The notes below the pieces were generated by a model. That model did not search any database, was not told where the DNA came from, and saw only the letters and a program-made list of their open reading frames with translations. A DNA stretch of 64,000 nt. It comes from Aurantibrevibacter litoralis. Its GTDB lineage: Bacteria > Bacteroidota > Bacteroidia > Flavobacteriales > Flavobacteriaceae. A program made the translations under genes and the position numbers. The number at the start of each line of letters is the position of its first letter. The stretch's first letter is position 1. Below are positions 55,091-64,000 of the stretch, piece by piece. The stretch covers positions 124,001 to 188,000 of the forward strand of contig NZ_JAYEEQ010000002.1 of the NCBI RefSeq assembly GCF_034651555.1, given 5' to 3'.

Positions 55091-58000
55091 TTACTCCTCC
55101 GTAATTACCCAATCGCCCTTTTGAATAAGCAACTCTGCTTGCTTGTATTTCATGGTCTTACTCTCGCCGGACAAGACATTTTTTATAGTAACCCTCTCAT
55201 TTCTTCCAATTTTAGCACTTTCCCGAACGATTGTTTCTGTCACTTGAGGTCTACCGCCCTGTTGTTGCGCCAGCGCTCTGTTTTGAGCTGCCCTTTCGTC
55301 GCTGTTAGGAATTTCGGCTTTTGAGGTTTGCAATTGCTCCTTGGGTCGTCTTAATTTGGCCGCTTCTTGGATTTGATTTGGATTCGAAGTAGGCAATTCG
55401 CCTTTGTATAAGAAAGAAACCACCTCCTTATTCACCTTTTCCATCATGGCCTTAAAAAGTTCAAAAGCTTCAAACTTATAAATGAGCAACGGATCTTTCT
55501 GTTCGTGGACGGCCAACTGTACCGATTGCTTTAATTCGTCCATTTTTCGAAGATGTGTTTTCCAAGCATCATCTACAATAGCCAGCGTAATATTTTTCTC
55601 AAAATCGGTTACCAATTGTTTTCCGTTGGTCTCATACGCCTCTTTTAAGTCGGTTACCACCTGTAGCGTTTTTATACCGTCTGTAAAAGGTACTACAATC
55701 CGCTCAAACGTATTGGCGTTGTCCTCATATACTTTTTTTATAACCGGAAAGGCTGTTGCCGCATTGCGCTCCATTTTGGACAGATAGTAGTCATAGGCCT
55801 CTTTATACACTTTTGCGGCGATATCAAGTGCACTAAGCTTGGTAAAATCATTTTCGGAAATGGGTGACGCAATGGAAAAATACTTAATTAATTCAAATTC
55901 AAAGTTTTTGTAATCGTTGGCTCCTTTATTGGTTTCAGCAATCACTTCACAGGTATCGTACACCATATTGGCAATATCCAATTTAAGGCGTTCTCCCTGA
56001 AGGGCATGATTTCTTCTTTTATACACCACTTCGCGTTGGGAATTCATTACATCATCATACTCCAACAGCCGTTTGCGTATCCCAAAGTTGTTTTCTTCCA
56101 CTTTTTTCTGTGCCCGTTCTATGGATTTGGTCATCATGGAATGCTGTATCACTTCACCTTCTTCCAAGCCCATGCGATCCATCATCTTAGCGACCCTATC
56201 TGAACCAAACAAACGCATTAGGTTATCTTCTAGCGACACATAGAATTGCGAACTTCCCGGATCTCCTTGCCTACCGGCCCTACCCCTTAACTGCCTGTCT
56301 ACACGTCTGGAATCGTGACGTTCGGTACCCACAATAGCTAAACCTCCTGCTTTTTTTACTTCATCGGAAAGCTTAATATCCGTTCCGCGTCCTGCCATGT
56401 TGGTCGCAATAGTAACAATACCCGATTTTCCTGCTTCTGCTACAATATCGGCTTCCTTTTTGTGCAATTTTGCGTTTAACACATTGTGAGGCACTTTTCG
56501 TATGGTAAGCATACGCGAGAGTAGTTCGGAAATTTCAACTGAAGTAGTTCCGATTAACACCGGTCTTCCGGCAGCCGAAAGTTTGGTTACTTCTTCAATG
56601 ATTGCATTGTATTTCTCCCGTTTGGTCTTGTAAATTAGATCATTCCTGTCGTCTCTAGCAATGGGCCTGTTGGTTGGGATTTCCATTACGTCTAATTTAT
56701 AGATTTCCCAAAATTCACCGGCTTCGGTTACCGCAGTACCTGTCATCCCGGCCAGTTTTTTGTACATTCGAAAGTAATTCTGTAATGTAACCGTCGCAAA
56801 GGTCTGTGTCATGGCTTCTATTTTCACATTCTCCTTAGCTTCAATAGCCTGATGCAGTCCATCGGAATACCTACGACCGTCCATGATACGACCGGTTTGC
56901 TCGTCAACAATCAGGACCTTATTTTCCATGACCACATATTCCACATCCTTTTCAAAAAGGGTATATGCTTTTAGTAACTGACTCATGGTATGAATACGCT
57001 CACTTTTTACGGCAAAATCTTTAAATAAATGCTCCTTTTGAGCTGCCTCTTCCGTAATATCTAAATTTTGATTTTCTATTTTGGCGATTTCGGCACCAAT
57101 ATCGGGCATTACGAAAAAGTCCTTATCGGTATCTCCAGAAATATGTGCAACACCTTTGTCTGTGAGTTCTATTTGATTATTTTTTTCGTCGATTACAAAA
57201 AGGAGTTCTTCATCTACCACCGGCATTTCCCGGTTGTTATCTTGCATGTAAAAATTCTCAGTCTTTTGCAGTAACTGCTTAATACCCTCTTCACTTAAAA
57301 ACTTAATTAACGCTTTATTTTTAGGTAAGCCTCGGTGTACGCGCAACAATAAAAAACCACCCTCTTTTGTATTGCCTTCTGCAATATACTTTTTTGCTTC
57401 CGCCAACACCCCGGTTAAATACTGCCTTTGCCGCTGTACGATATCATGAATCTTGGGTTTCAGTTCATTAAATTCGTGACGATCACCTTCAGGTACGGGG
57501 CCAGAAATAATTAAGGGTGTACGGGCATCATCAATCAGAACTGAATCTACTTCATCTACTATAGCATAATGGTGTGGCCGTTGTACTAAATCTTTTGGGA
57601 TATGTGCCATATTATCCCTCAGATAATCAAATCCAAATTCATTATTGGTACCATAGGTAATATCAGCATTATAAGCCGCCCTACGACCTTCTGAATTAGG
57701 CATATGGTTATCAATACAATCTACCGAAAGTCCATGAAATTCGAATAAGGGCGCCATCCATGCACTGTCCCTTTTTGCCAGATAATCATTCACAGTAACC
57801 AAGTGTACTCCATTGCCCGTAAGCGCATTTAGATACATGGGCAACGTAGCCACCAACGTTTTTCCTTCTCCGGTTTGCATTTCGGCTATCTTTCCTTGGT
57901 GTAGCGCAATACCCCCTATGAGCTGCACATCGTAATGCACCATATCCCAGGTAACTTCTTTCCCGGCGGCATTCCACGAGTTTTTCCAAATAGCCTGGTC

Positions 58001-58453
58001 TCCCTCTAGTGCCACGTAGGTTTTGGTTGCGGACAATTTTCGGTCAAATTCCGTAGCAGTTACCTCAATGTTTTCATGCTGCACAAACCGTTTGGCTGTT
58101 TCCTTCATCACAGCGAAGGCTTCCGGTAAAATGGCATTGAGCGTATCTTCAGAAATTTTGTAATGCTCTTCCTTAAGTTTGTCTATTGCGGCGTAACTAT
58201 CCTCATTTTTATCAATGTCGATGGACTGTTTAACCGCTTCTTCTATTTTTTCAATTTCGGTAGTTATTGTCAGTCCTGCTTCCTTTAACGTATTTCTAAA
58301 CGCTTGAGTCTTGGCTCGAAGGGCATCGTGACTTAATTGTTCCAGTTCTTTTTCAAAAGATAAAATCTGGTTTATTAGTGGTTTTAAGGCCTTAACGTCT
58401 TTTTCGGATTTGTCTCCCACAAAAACCTTGAGTACCGTATTAATAAAATTCAT
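55091..58453 (-). CDS. secA: Preprotein translocase ATPase SecA
   Basis: ATP-driven motor of the general Sec export pathway, 1,120 residues, the length usual in Bacteroidetes. Walker A MQTGEGKT (residues 192-199), Walker B DEVDSVLIDDARTPLIISG, TNMAGRGTDIKL and QLRGRAGRQGDPG as in all SecA. The C-terminal zinc finger found in many SecA is missing; the protein ends with LLIQKGDWVITEE, without a Cys cluster. Monocistronic, with a strong terminator after it. Confidence 0.97.
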   Translation of the reverse strand: MNFINTVLKVFVGDKSEKDVKALKPLINQILSFEKELEQLSHDALRAKTQAFRNTLKEAGLTITTEIEKIEEAVKQSIDIDKNEDSYAAIDKLKEEHYKISEDTLNAILPEAFAVMKETAKRFVQHENIEVTATEFDRKLSATKTYVALEGDQAIWKNSWNAAGKEVTWDMVHYDVQLIGGIALHQGKIAEMQTGEGKTLVATLPMYLNALTGNGVHLVTVNDYLAKRDSAWMAPLFEFHGLSVDCIDNHMPNSEGRRAAYNADITYGTNNEFGFDYLRDNMAHIPKDLVQRPHHYAIVDEVDSVLIDDARTPLIISGPVPEGDRHEFNELKPKIHDIVQRQRQYLTGVLAEAKKYIAEGNTKEGGFLLLRVHRGLPKNKALIKFLSEEGIKQLLQKTENFYMQDNNREMPVVDEELLFVIDEKNNQIELTDKGVAHISGDTDKDFFVMPDIGAEIAKIENQNLDITEEAAQKEHLFKDFAVKSERIHTMSQLLKAYTLFEKDVEYVVMENKVLIVDEQTGRIMDGRRYSDGLHQAIEAKENVKIEAMTQTFATVTLQNYFRMYKKLAGMTGTAVTEAGEFWEIYKLDVMEIPTNRPIARDDRNDLIYKTKREKYNAIIEEVTKLSAAGRPVLIGTTSVEISELLSRMLTIRKVPHNVLNAKLHKKEADIVAEAGKSGIVTIATNMAGRGTDIKLSDEVKKAGGLAIVGTERHDSRRVDRQLRGRAGRQGDPGSSQFYVSLEDNLMRLFGSDRVAKMMDRMGLEEGEVIQHSMMTKSIERAQKKVEENNFGIRKRLLEYDDVMNSQREVVYKRRNHALQGERLKLDIANMVYDTCEVIAETNKGANDYKNFEFELIKYFSIASPISENDFTKLSALDIAAKVYKEAYDYYLSKMERNAATAFPVIKKVYEDNANTFERIVVPFTDGIKTLQVVTDLKEAYETNGKQLVTDFEKNITLAIVDDAWKTHLRKMDELKQSVQLAVHEQKDPLLIYKFEAFELFKAMMEKVNKEVVSFLYKGELPTSNPNQIQEAAKLRRPKEQLQTSKAEIPNSDERAAQNRALAQQQGGRPQVTETIVRESAKIGRNERVTIKNVLSGESKTMKYKQAELLIQKGDWVITEE

Positions 58454-58587
58454 ATATGTTTTTTTAATGATCGTTTTTAACTGATGGGTAGCACCAAACT
58501 CTCCCTTTAAATTTAATTTATTTGCCTTTGGAAAAAGGGCTTCGAGGTAGTGACTGTTGTTTCAAAATTGCAGCTTCAAAATTACGT

Positions 58588-58616
58588 AAAAAAAAAGCCT
58601 CCAAGGAGACTTTTTT
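58588..58616 (-). terminator. Terminator of the DUF2795 gene
   Basis: AAAAAGCCTCC and GGAGACTTTTT around an AA loop, with one mismatch and outer A/T tracts. It lies 22 bases past the DUF2795 stop on the minus strand. Confidence 0.65.
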
Positions 58617-58637
58617 GTTGTAATTCAGTTAATATTA

Positions 58638-58862
58638 TTAATACTCGTCCTCGTTCCAGAGGTAGTCTTCTTCCGTAGGATAATCAGGCCAAATTTCTTC
58701 GATAGATTCATAGATTTCACCGCCTTCCTCTTCCATTGATTGCAAATTTTCCACAACTTCCAACGGGGCTCCTGTTCGGATTGCATAATCTATAAGCTCA
58801 TCTTTGGTAGCCGGCCAAGGTGCATCACTTAAATATGAAGCTAGTTCTAAAGTCCAATACAT
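58638..58862 (-). CDS. DUF2795 family protein
   Basis: Highly acidic 74-residue cytosolic protein. MYWTLELASYLSDAPWPATKDELIDYAIRTGAP is the family signature in Flavobacteria, and the end WPDYPTEEDYLWNEDEY matches. The function is not known. It has its own promoter and terminator, so it is monocistronic and probably well expressed. Confidence 0.9.
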   Translation of the reverse strand: MYWTLELASYLSDAPWPATKDELIDYAIRTGAPLEVVENLQSMEEEGGEIYESIEEIWPDYPTEEDYLWNEDEY

Positions 58863-58884
58863 CTTTGTATAATTTAATTTTTTG

Positions 58885-58914
58885 CAAAAATAATTTTTAA
58901 ACGCAGAAAGTCAA
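58885..58914 (-). promoter_or_regulatory. Bacteroidetes-type promoter of the DUF2795 gene
   Basis: On the minus strand, TTG (58914-58912), 19 bases, then TATTTTTG (58892-58885), a full match to TTG-N19-TAnnTTTG. The leader before the ATG at 58862 would be about 17 bases. Confidence 0.6.
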
Positions 58915-58991
58915 GTTTTTTTACAACTATTTCAACCTATTTATCAACAATAGTATGATTTTCCCTTTTACCCGAGGTTTGCTTTGCGAGT

Positions 58992-59570
58992 TTACGCATC
59001 AATTCTATCCGGAATCCATTTTATTTCGTCGGCGTTAAGATCCTGCGAAAGCTTTCGTGCCAACACAAATAAATAATCGGAAAGACGATTGAGATACGGC
59101 AGCACATTCGCTTCAAAAGGTGCCAATTGATGCAATTGTACTGCCATGCGCTCTGCACGCCTGCATACTGTACGGGCTATATGGCAATAGGAAACCGTTG
59201 TATGGCCGCCCGGCAAAATAAAATGGGTCATTGGCGGTAGCAGCTGGTTCATAGCATCGATTTCGGTTTCGAGCAAAAGAATGTCTTCGGACGTAATTTT
59301 CTGGATGTTTAATCGCTGTTTGCCATTGTGTAGCACACTTTTTACCGGATCTGTAGCCATTACAGCTCCTAGTACAAATAATTTTTCCTGAATCTGCTTT
59401 AGAATTTCTTGATAGTGCATTGCAATTTGCTGATCTCGAACCAAACCCAACCACGAATTTAACTCGTCTAAGGTGCCGTAACTTTCAATACGGATATGAT
59501 CCTTGCGCACTCGGGTGCCTCCAAAAAGTGCAGTAGATCCGCTATCTCCGGTTTTTGTGTATATTTTCAT
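58992..59570 (-). CDS. Cob(I)alamin adenosyltransferase, PduO type
   Basis: Attaches the adenosyl group to reduced cobalamin, giving coenzyme B12. 192 residues. Family features: KIYTKTGDSGSTALFGGTRVRKDHIRIESYGTLDELNSWLG (ATP site), LPGGHTTVSYCHIARTVCRRAER (cobalamin/ATP contacts) and LNRLSDYLFVLARK. The last gene of a minus-strand run that starts with the DUF4105 gene. Confidence 0.95.
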   Translation of the reverse strand: MKIYTKTGDSGSTALFGGTRVRKDHIRIESYGTLDELNSWLGLVRDQQIAMHYQEILKQIQEKLFVLGAVMATDPVKSVLHNGKQRLNIQKITSEDILLLETEIDAMNQLLPPMTHFILPGGHTTVSYCHIARTVCRRAERMAVQLHQLAPFEANVLPYLNRLSDYLFVLARKLSQDLNADEIKWIPDRIDA

Positions 59571-59588
59571 TTTGCTTTTTGATGCTTG

Positions 59589-59753
59589 CTATTCCGGCTT
59601 TTTATCTTCTTCTTTTTTTCTTTCACGCACTTGCCGACTGTCCATAAATCCCCTTGATTTTCGTTCTTTCCAACGCTTTTTAGACATGGCCTGCACGCCA
59701 AAATAAATCACTACCAAAACAGCGACAACAATATAAATGGTATTGTTTTCCAT
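59589..59753 (-). CDS. 54-residue single-pass membrane protein
   Basis: ATG at 59753, TAG stop at 59589-59591. The product has a polar N-terminus (MENNT), one hydrophobic helix (IYIVVAVLVVIYFGVQ) and a strongly charged cytosolic tail with SKKRWKERKSRGF and ERKKEEDKKPE. It lies in the 215-base space between the methyltransferase-like and adenosyltransferase genes, with 18 and 32 bases on either side, on the same strand. Shape and spacing favour a real gene; function unknown. Confidence 0.65.
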   Translation of the reverse strand: MENNTIYIVVAVLVVIYFGVQAMSKKRWKERKSRGFMDSRQVRERKKEEDKKPE

Positions 59754-59785
59754 GGTACGCTAATTTAATTCCTAAAATTACAGTT

Positions 59786-60292
59786 TTATATTCTAATCTT
59801 AAAATGCTCTTTCAACTGTTCTTTTCTAAAAAAAAGTAGTCCGCAGTAAAACAAATCTACCGTTACCGTAATAGCGGGCAATGCCTTTGCCATTTCCCAA
59901 TGGTGTTGCGATTCTTTTGTACGATATATATCACTAAGCAACACTAGGGTGTTATTGTGCATTTCTTCATTTCTCAGTATAATAGCTTTACTATGATGCA
60001 ATGCGGATGCGTCTATATAAATTAAATCATAAGGCGGTTGTAGCGATGTATTCCAATCCAATTCCTTTGCCAACTTCTTTTTTATGAGCTCATTTTCGGT
60101 GTATATTTTTATAGCTTCGGTCCGAAAATAGGACTTGCATTTACGCAAAACAGCTATGGATTTGGTAGATTTGGTGGCATCCATCTTTTTGTAAAGACAT
60201 TGGGTTACAAAGGCATATACAAAAGGGGAATGAACCCCGTGCTGATTGCTAGAATTCCATAAAAATATAAGATACTTAAAAAAAAAATGCAT
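59786..60292 (-). CDS. Shortened methyltransferase-like protein, SAM-binding core absent
   Basis: 168 residues. N-terminal NSSNQHGVHSPFVYAFVTQCLY and C-terminal VTVDLFYCGLLFFRKEQLKEHFKIR, together with PYDLIYIDAS, recall class I SAM-dependent methyltransferases of Flavobacteriia, which are usually about 230-260 residues and contain a glycine-rich SAM loop between the two ends. Here that central part is missing and no GxGxG is visible, so the protein may be inactive or have a new role. The frame is intact. It lies 18 bases downstream of the ABC-F gene. Comparison with the longer family is from memory. Confidence 0.65.
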   Translation of the reverse strand: MHFFFKYLIFLWNSSNQHGVHSPFVYAFVTQCLYKKMDATKSTKSIAVLRKCKSYFRTEAIKIYTENELIKKKLAKELDWNTSLQPPYDLIYIDASALHHSKAIILRNEEMHNNTLVLLSDIYRTKESQHHWEMAKALPAITVTVDLFYCGLLFFRKEQLKEHFKIRI

Positions 60293-60310
60293 TGATCCTT
60301 CGCCGTTTTA

Positions 60311-62191
60311 TTAGCCCTCCATGAGCATCGAAAGTTCTAACCAACGATCTGTTTTCACCTCGAGCGAATCTATCACGTTTTTTAGAGCTATAGACCGCTG
60401 CACCAATGCCTCTCCTGTTAACGACGCATCGGCAAAACTCTGTTGCATTTCGGTTTTCTGTTGCTCTAAACGCTGTATTTCCTTTTCCAATTGCTGGTAT
60501 TCTTTTTGTTCAGCATAGCTCAGTTTTTTGGAATTATCTTGGGTCTTCCATACATTTTTGGAAAGTTGGCTTTGTGCGTTTTCTGCTTTTACCACCTTAT
60601 TTTCTTGCTCGGCACTATCTTCATAGGCTCTAAAATCGGAGTAATTGCCCGGGAAATCTTCAATAACGGCATCGCCCCTAAACACAAAAAGATGATCTAC
60701 AATTTTGTCCATAAAGTATCGATCATGAGACACTACCAAAAGGCAACCCGGAAAATCTAACAGAAAATCTTCCAATACATTTAGCGTCACAATATCCAAA
60801 TCATTGGTAGGCTCATCCAATATTAAAAAATTAGGATTTTGAATGAGAACCGTACAGAGGTATAAGCGTTTGCGTTCGCCACCACTAAGCTTTTCTACAT
60901 AATCGTACTGCTTTTTCCGATCAAAAAGAAAACGTTCCAACAATTGTTGGGCAGAAATTTGACCGCCCTTTTTTAAGGGGATATAATCTCCGAATTCCCG
61001 AATGACTTCAATCACCTTCTGCCCGGGTTTTATAGTAATACCGGCCTGAGTGTAATACCCAAATTTAATGGTTTCGCCCACTACTACTTTCCCGGTATCT
61101 GGGACATCCGTTCCGGTTAACACATTCAAAAAAGTCGATTTTCCGGTACCGTTTTTTCCGATAATGCCTATGCGTTCTCCTTGCAAAAAAATGTATTCAA
61201 ACGCATTTAAAATGGGTTTATTAGGGTACGATTTGGAAACTTTGTGAAGCTCCAACACCTTGCTCCCCATGCGTTCCATATTAATTTCCAGTTGTACTTT
61301 GTGATCCTTTCTGCGTTGGGAAGCCTTTTCTTTTATAGCCTGAAAATCATCTATTCTAGATTTGGATTTGGTAGTTCGGGCTTTGGGCTGTCTTCGCATC
61401 CAATCGAGCTCCTTTTTAAAAAGTTGTTTGGATTTGTGCTGCTCTACAGCCTCCTGTTCTAGTCGAGCCTCTTTCTTTTCCAAATAATAAGAATAATTCC
61501 CTTTATACGAATAAAGTTGACCATTATCCAATTCTATAATCTCATTGCACACCCGCTCTAAAAAGTAGCGATCGTGAGTTACCATAAACAGGGTTACGTT
61601 TTCCTTGGCGAAATACTGCTCTAACCATTCTATCATTTCCAAATCTAGGTGGTTGGTAGGCTCATCCATAATCAACACATCGGGTCGGTTAATTAGGGCG
61701 TTGGCTAAGGCGAGCCGCTTTTTCTGTCCTCCGGATAAACTACCTACTTTTAGCTGTAAATCTTCTAATTTTAATTTGAAAAGAATTTGCTTGTATTGAT
61801 TTTCAAAATCCCATGCCCCAAAATGATCCATTTCATCGAATGCTTTTTGATAGGCGTCCTCGTTCTCGGGATGCTGTAATGCCTTTTCATAATTGGCTAT
61901 AATACGCAACACATCGCTATCCGATGCCAAAATAGTCTCCTCTATGGTGTGATTGGGGTCTAAATCGGGCTCTTGCTCTAAATACGATATACGAATTTCC
62001 TTGCGGTAATTTACCCTTCCGGAGTCCGGAGATTGGTTGCCCGAAATAATATTGAGGATAGCCGTTTTTCCGGTACCATTTTTTGCGATTAAGGCAATTT
62101 TTTGATCTTTATTGATACCAAAAGAGAGGTCTTTAAAAAGTACAAGTTCCCCAAAAGATTTTGATATATTTTCTACCGTAATAAGGTTCAT
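60311..62191 (-). CDS. ABC-F ATPase (Uup/EttA-like)
   Basis: Cytosolic ribosome-associated ABC-F protein, 626 residues, with no membrane segments. Two ABC domains: first Walker A AKNGTGKT (G-rich, with Ala at its start), signature LSGGQKKRLALA, Walker B LIMDEPTNHLDLE; second Walker A GKNGTGKST, signature LSGGERKRLYL, Walker B LILDEPTNDLDI. Between them lies the ABC-F linker (SYYLEKKEARLEQEAVEQ, WMRRQPKARTTKSKSRI). A coiled-coil C-terminus (residues 560-620) is as in Uup. ABC-F proteins act on stalled ribosomes or in antibiotic resistance; this one is most like Uup. Confidence 0.95.
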   Translation of the reverse strand: MNLITVENISKSFGELVLFKDLSFGINKDQKIALIAKNGTGKTAILNIISGNQSPDSGRVNYRKEIRISYLEQEPDLDPNHTIEETILASDSDVLRIIANYEKALQHPENEDAYQKAFDEMDHFGAWDFENQYKQILFKLKLEDLQLKVGSLSGGQKKRLALANALINRPDVLIMDEPTNHLDLEMIEWLEQYFAKENVTLFMVTHDRYFLERVCNEIIELDNGQLYSYKGNYSYYLEKKEARLEQEAVEQHKSKQLFKKELDWMRRQPKARTTKSKSRIDDFQAIKEKASQRRKDHKVQLEINMERMGSKVLELHKVSKSYPNKPILNAFEYIFLQGERIGIIGKNGTGKSTFLNVLTGTDVPDTGKVVVGETIKFGYYTQAGITIKPGQKVIEVIREFGDYIPLKKGGQISAQQLLERFLFDRKKQYDYVEKLSGGERKRLYLCTVLIQNPNFLILDEPTNDLDIVTLNVLEDFLLDFPGCLLVVSHDRYFMDKIVDHLFVFRGDAVIEDFPGNYSDFRAYEDSAEQENKVVKAENAQSQLSKNVWKTQDNSKKLSYAEQKEYQQLEKEIQRLEQQKTEMQQSFADASLTGEALVQRSIALKNVIDSLEVKTDRWLELSMLMEG

Positions 62192-62254
62192 TTTATGTAT
62201 TAAAATTTAACTGAAATCAAGAAAAAGCATGCATACTTTTACCGGCGAAACTCC

Positions 62255-63433
62255 TTAATGTCCTGCTTTTTTGAAATGAAAGTGCAAAAATACGTATCTT
62301 AAACCCAACGCCGTCAACAACAGCAGTAATAATGGCGAAAATACTTGGATTTTTAAAACCCAAAGCAACAAGGCAAGAAGTAAGAGCCCACAGAGCACCA
62401 TCATATAAAGGCCAAGCACGCTCCCTTTAGCTCGCTTAGAAAACAGAAAAAAAGCAACGATTATATTTAAAGGAAACGCCCATAAGACATTAAAATTAGA
62501 AACTGTAGTGGTATGTTCCGAAAGAAACCACAGAAAAAGAATGACAAAACCCGCTAGGCCGGTTGTAAAAAAAAGTATAAAATCTAACCATCTACTTTGG
62601 GTGTTTTTTCTGTAATCGCGGTACGTTATTCCAAGTACAAGCCCTAAAAGTAGTGAAAGCCAAAATAAAGGCGATAACCAAAAACTCGGCCGGGTTTCTT
62701 GTCCCTTTTCTTCTAAGATGGTTCGTTCTTGGAGCACTAAAGGTTTAGCTCCTAAAGTAGCATGCTGCATCTGTCGCATCACATAATTAGGCAAAAAGAG
62801 ATGCTCTTGGGGCGTGGCTGTTCTATCGATTACCGATCCTAAGGCCAAATCAATACCAAAGGCCGACCACGAATTGGTTTTTAAGTTTTGATGAATGAGT
62901 TCTCTAAACGTATATTGCTCTTTTAAATGCGTATAGTCATAGCGCAATGCATCGCCAAATGTGCGCACTAACACCTCTCCCATTTTGGTGGCGCAGTTAT
63001 CAAAAAGGAAATCGTACTTATAATCCCTGTTTTCAGGACGATAATTGGTTTCTAAAAACGTAAAAAAATGGGCGGTTTGGGAGGCATCCAATTGCAACAG
63101 TTGTTCTTTTACCCATCGGTTTTCTACTTCATATTCATATATAAAATGCGCAAACGGTTGTCTGCTTAAGGAGTACAATAATTTTCCTTGTGTAAATTTG
63201 AGATAAAAATGGGGTGTATTAAAATCAAAAGTCCCATAATTATATACCACATCGATCTCCAAAATAGGATCAAAAACTCGGAACGCACTGTGGCCAAAGG
63301 TTGCATACAATTCTTCTCCTGAACCACAGGTAATGAGACTTATTTTTGCCGCCGGCGATAAGGTTACTTGTTGACTATAGCCCAAAGCCCAGCATCCTAT
63401 AAAACAAAGTAACAATCGCTTTTTAAGTGTCAT
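62255..63433 (-). CDS. DUF4105 protein with C-terminal membrane helices
   Basis: 392 residues. Signal peptide ending LGYSQ. Residues about 25-200 carry the DUF4105 (Lnb N-terminal periplasmic) signature: LYATFGHSAFRVFDP, YNYGTFDF, and FDNCATKM with the Cys that resembles NlpC/P60-type active sites. After a linker, about five membrane helices fill residues 250-385. The function is unknown; a papain-like amidase is plausible given His in GHSA and Cys in DNCAT. First gene of a five-gene run; divergent from pssA. Confidence 0.88.
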   Translation of the reverse strand: MTLKKRLLLCFIGCWALGYSQQVTLSPAAKISLITCGSGEELYATFGHSAFRVFDPILEIDVVYNYGTFDFNTPHFYLKFTQGKLLYSLSRQPFAHFIYEYEVENRWVKEQLLQLDASQTAHFFTFLETNYRPENRDYKYDFLFDNCATKMGEVLVRTFGDALRYDYTHLKEQYTFRELIHQNLKTNSWSAFGIDLALGSVIDRTATPQEHLFLPNYVMRQMQHATLGAKPLVLQERTILEEKGQETRPSFWLSPLFWLSLLLGLVLGITYRDYRKNTQSRWLDFILFFTTGLAGFVILFLWFLSEHTTTVSNFNVLWAFPLNIIVAFFLFSKRAKGSVLGLYMMVLCGLLLLALLLWVLKIQVFSPLLLLLLTALGLRYVFLHFHFKKAGH

Positions 63434-63536
63434 GTGCGGTACAGTACCAATGCATTTAACTGCAAATATCCGAATAATTTATGGTACCAAAGTGAATCCT
63501 GAAAAAATGTGTTATTTTTACCTAAAACCAACTCAA

Positions 63537-64000
63537 GTGAAAAAACACATCCCCAACTTCCTTACCCTACTCAACGTTTTTTGTGGCTGTATAGCGGTCG
63601 TCTTTGCGGTAATGAACCGTATGGAGATAGCAGCCTTGTTCGTTTTTTTAGGTATATTTTTCGATTTTTTCGACGGGCTTGCGGCTCGGCTGCTTCGGGT
63701 GCAAAGCGATTTGGGTTTACAGCTGGATTCCTTGGCAGATATGATTACCAGCGGACTAGTTCCGGGGATTGTGATGTATCAATTACTGGGAATGTCTGCC
63801 TATGGGGGCTGGAACTCCGGACATGCTTTACCCACCGGATATTCCGGTGAAACTCCTATCCTATTTTTACCTTTTTTGGGTTTTATTATTACACTGGCTT
63901 CTGCCTATCGGTTGGCCAAATTTAATATTGATGAAAATCAGGCAAGCTCTTTTGTAGGCCTACCCACTCCGGCAAATGCGCTGCTTGTGCTCTCATTGCC
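63537..64000 (+). CDS. pssA: Phosphatidylserine synthase (CDP-alcohol phosphatidyltransferase), 3' end cut
   Basis: Forms phosphatidylserine from CDP-diacylglycerol and serine, the precursor of phosphatidylethanolamine. The first 154 codons are visible; the frame runs off the window. The CDP-OH-P motif DG-x2-AR-x8-G-x3-D-x3-D is visible in FDGLAARLLRVQSDLGLQL and the following DSLAD. The start is GTG at 63537, giving VKKHIPNFLTLLNVFCGC, the usual beginning in this family; an in-frame ATG at 63507 would add ten unlike residues. Confidence 0.92.
   Translation, partial: MKKHIPNFLTLLNVFCGCIAVVFAVMNRMEIAALFVFLGIFFDFFDGLAARLLRVQSDLGLQLDSLADMITSGLVPGIVMYQLLGMSAYGGWNSGHALPTGYSGETPILFLPFLGFIITLASAYRLAKFNIDENQASSFVGLPTPANALLVLSL

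Noticed and set aside
1..64000. CRISPR arrays, tRNA or rRNA genes, insertion sequences, prophage
   Set aside because: No regular spacer-repeat pattern, cloverleaf sequences, transposase or phage genes were seen on either strand; a tRNA search program would be needed to exclude tRNA fully.

Overview
The window is a chromosomal segment of a member of the Flavobacteriia (Bacteroidetes), probably a Flavobacteriaceae species. The signs are a type IX secretion (T9SS) cargo ending in a gliding-motility-type C-terminal domain beside a PorP/SprF protein, the bacillithiol enzyme BshC, KpsF/KdsD followed by TatC, an AhpD-like protein and LptB, a DUF2795 protein, lipoproteins with Bacteroidetes-style signals, near absence of Shine-Dalgarno sequences, and -7 boxes of the form TAnnTTTG. 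No rRNA, tRNA, CRISPR, phage or insertion sequence was seen. A run of exactly 100 N (26694-26793) shows that this is a draft assembly.

Layout. 1-2100: two fasciclin (FAS1) proteins, the first cut by the window edge. 2403-6287 (minus): yidC, pyrG and a DUF3820 protein. 6335-7204: a Tat-type sugar isomerase-like protein. 7294-12986 (minus): a tight run guaA, LysM/periplasmic-binding protein, OsmC, DUF922 metalloprotease, LD-carboxypeptidase. 13066-15966: a secreted GH65-like enzyme and a PNPOx-like flavoprotein. 15976-19030 (minus): a PLP decarboxylase and bshC. 19312-25074: M14 peptidase, NYN-LOTUS protein, esterase and S10 peptidase. 25120-33385 (minus): the surface-adhesin region, with a PorP/SprF protein, a ~2,077-residue BspA-like adhesin and a cadherin/metzincin lipoprotein. 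33784-38546: rluF, GNAT-nitrilase fusion, alpha/beta hydrolase and a CarboxypepD_reg protein. 38623-43992: recQ divergent from kdsD-tatC-AhpD-like-lptB. 44313-47567: an unrecognised repeat protein, a LytS/LytTR two-component pair and a 77-residue secreted protein. 47580-54979 (minus): amidohydrolase, second M14 peptidase, HisKA_2 kinase, Gfo/Idh/MocA oxidoreductase. 55091-58862 (minus): secA and DUF2795. 58992-63433 (minus): DUF4105, ABC-F, reduced methyltransferase-like, a 54-residue membrane protein, cobalamin adenosyltransferase. 63537-end: pssA, cut by the window edge.

How the genes fit together. Much of the window serves the cell envelope: membrane insertion (YidC), export (SecA, TatC, T9SS adhesin with its PorP/SprF partner), LPS supply (KdsD, LptB), phospholipid synthesis (PssA), peptidoglycan turnover (LysM protein, LD-carboxypeptidase), and many secreted hydrolases. 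Housekeeping nucleotide enzymes (PyrG, GuaA) lie at the heads of envelope operons.

The least explained parts are the 44.3-47.6 kb cluster (a triple-repeat DDIHVIEVEE protein, a LytS/LytTR pair and a small exported protein preceded by a nested palindrome) and the internally duplicated adhesin, whose assembly gap can be sized by frame arithmetic.
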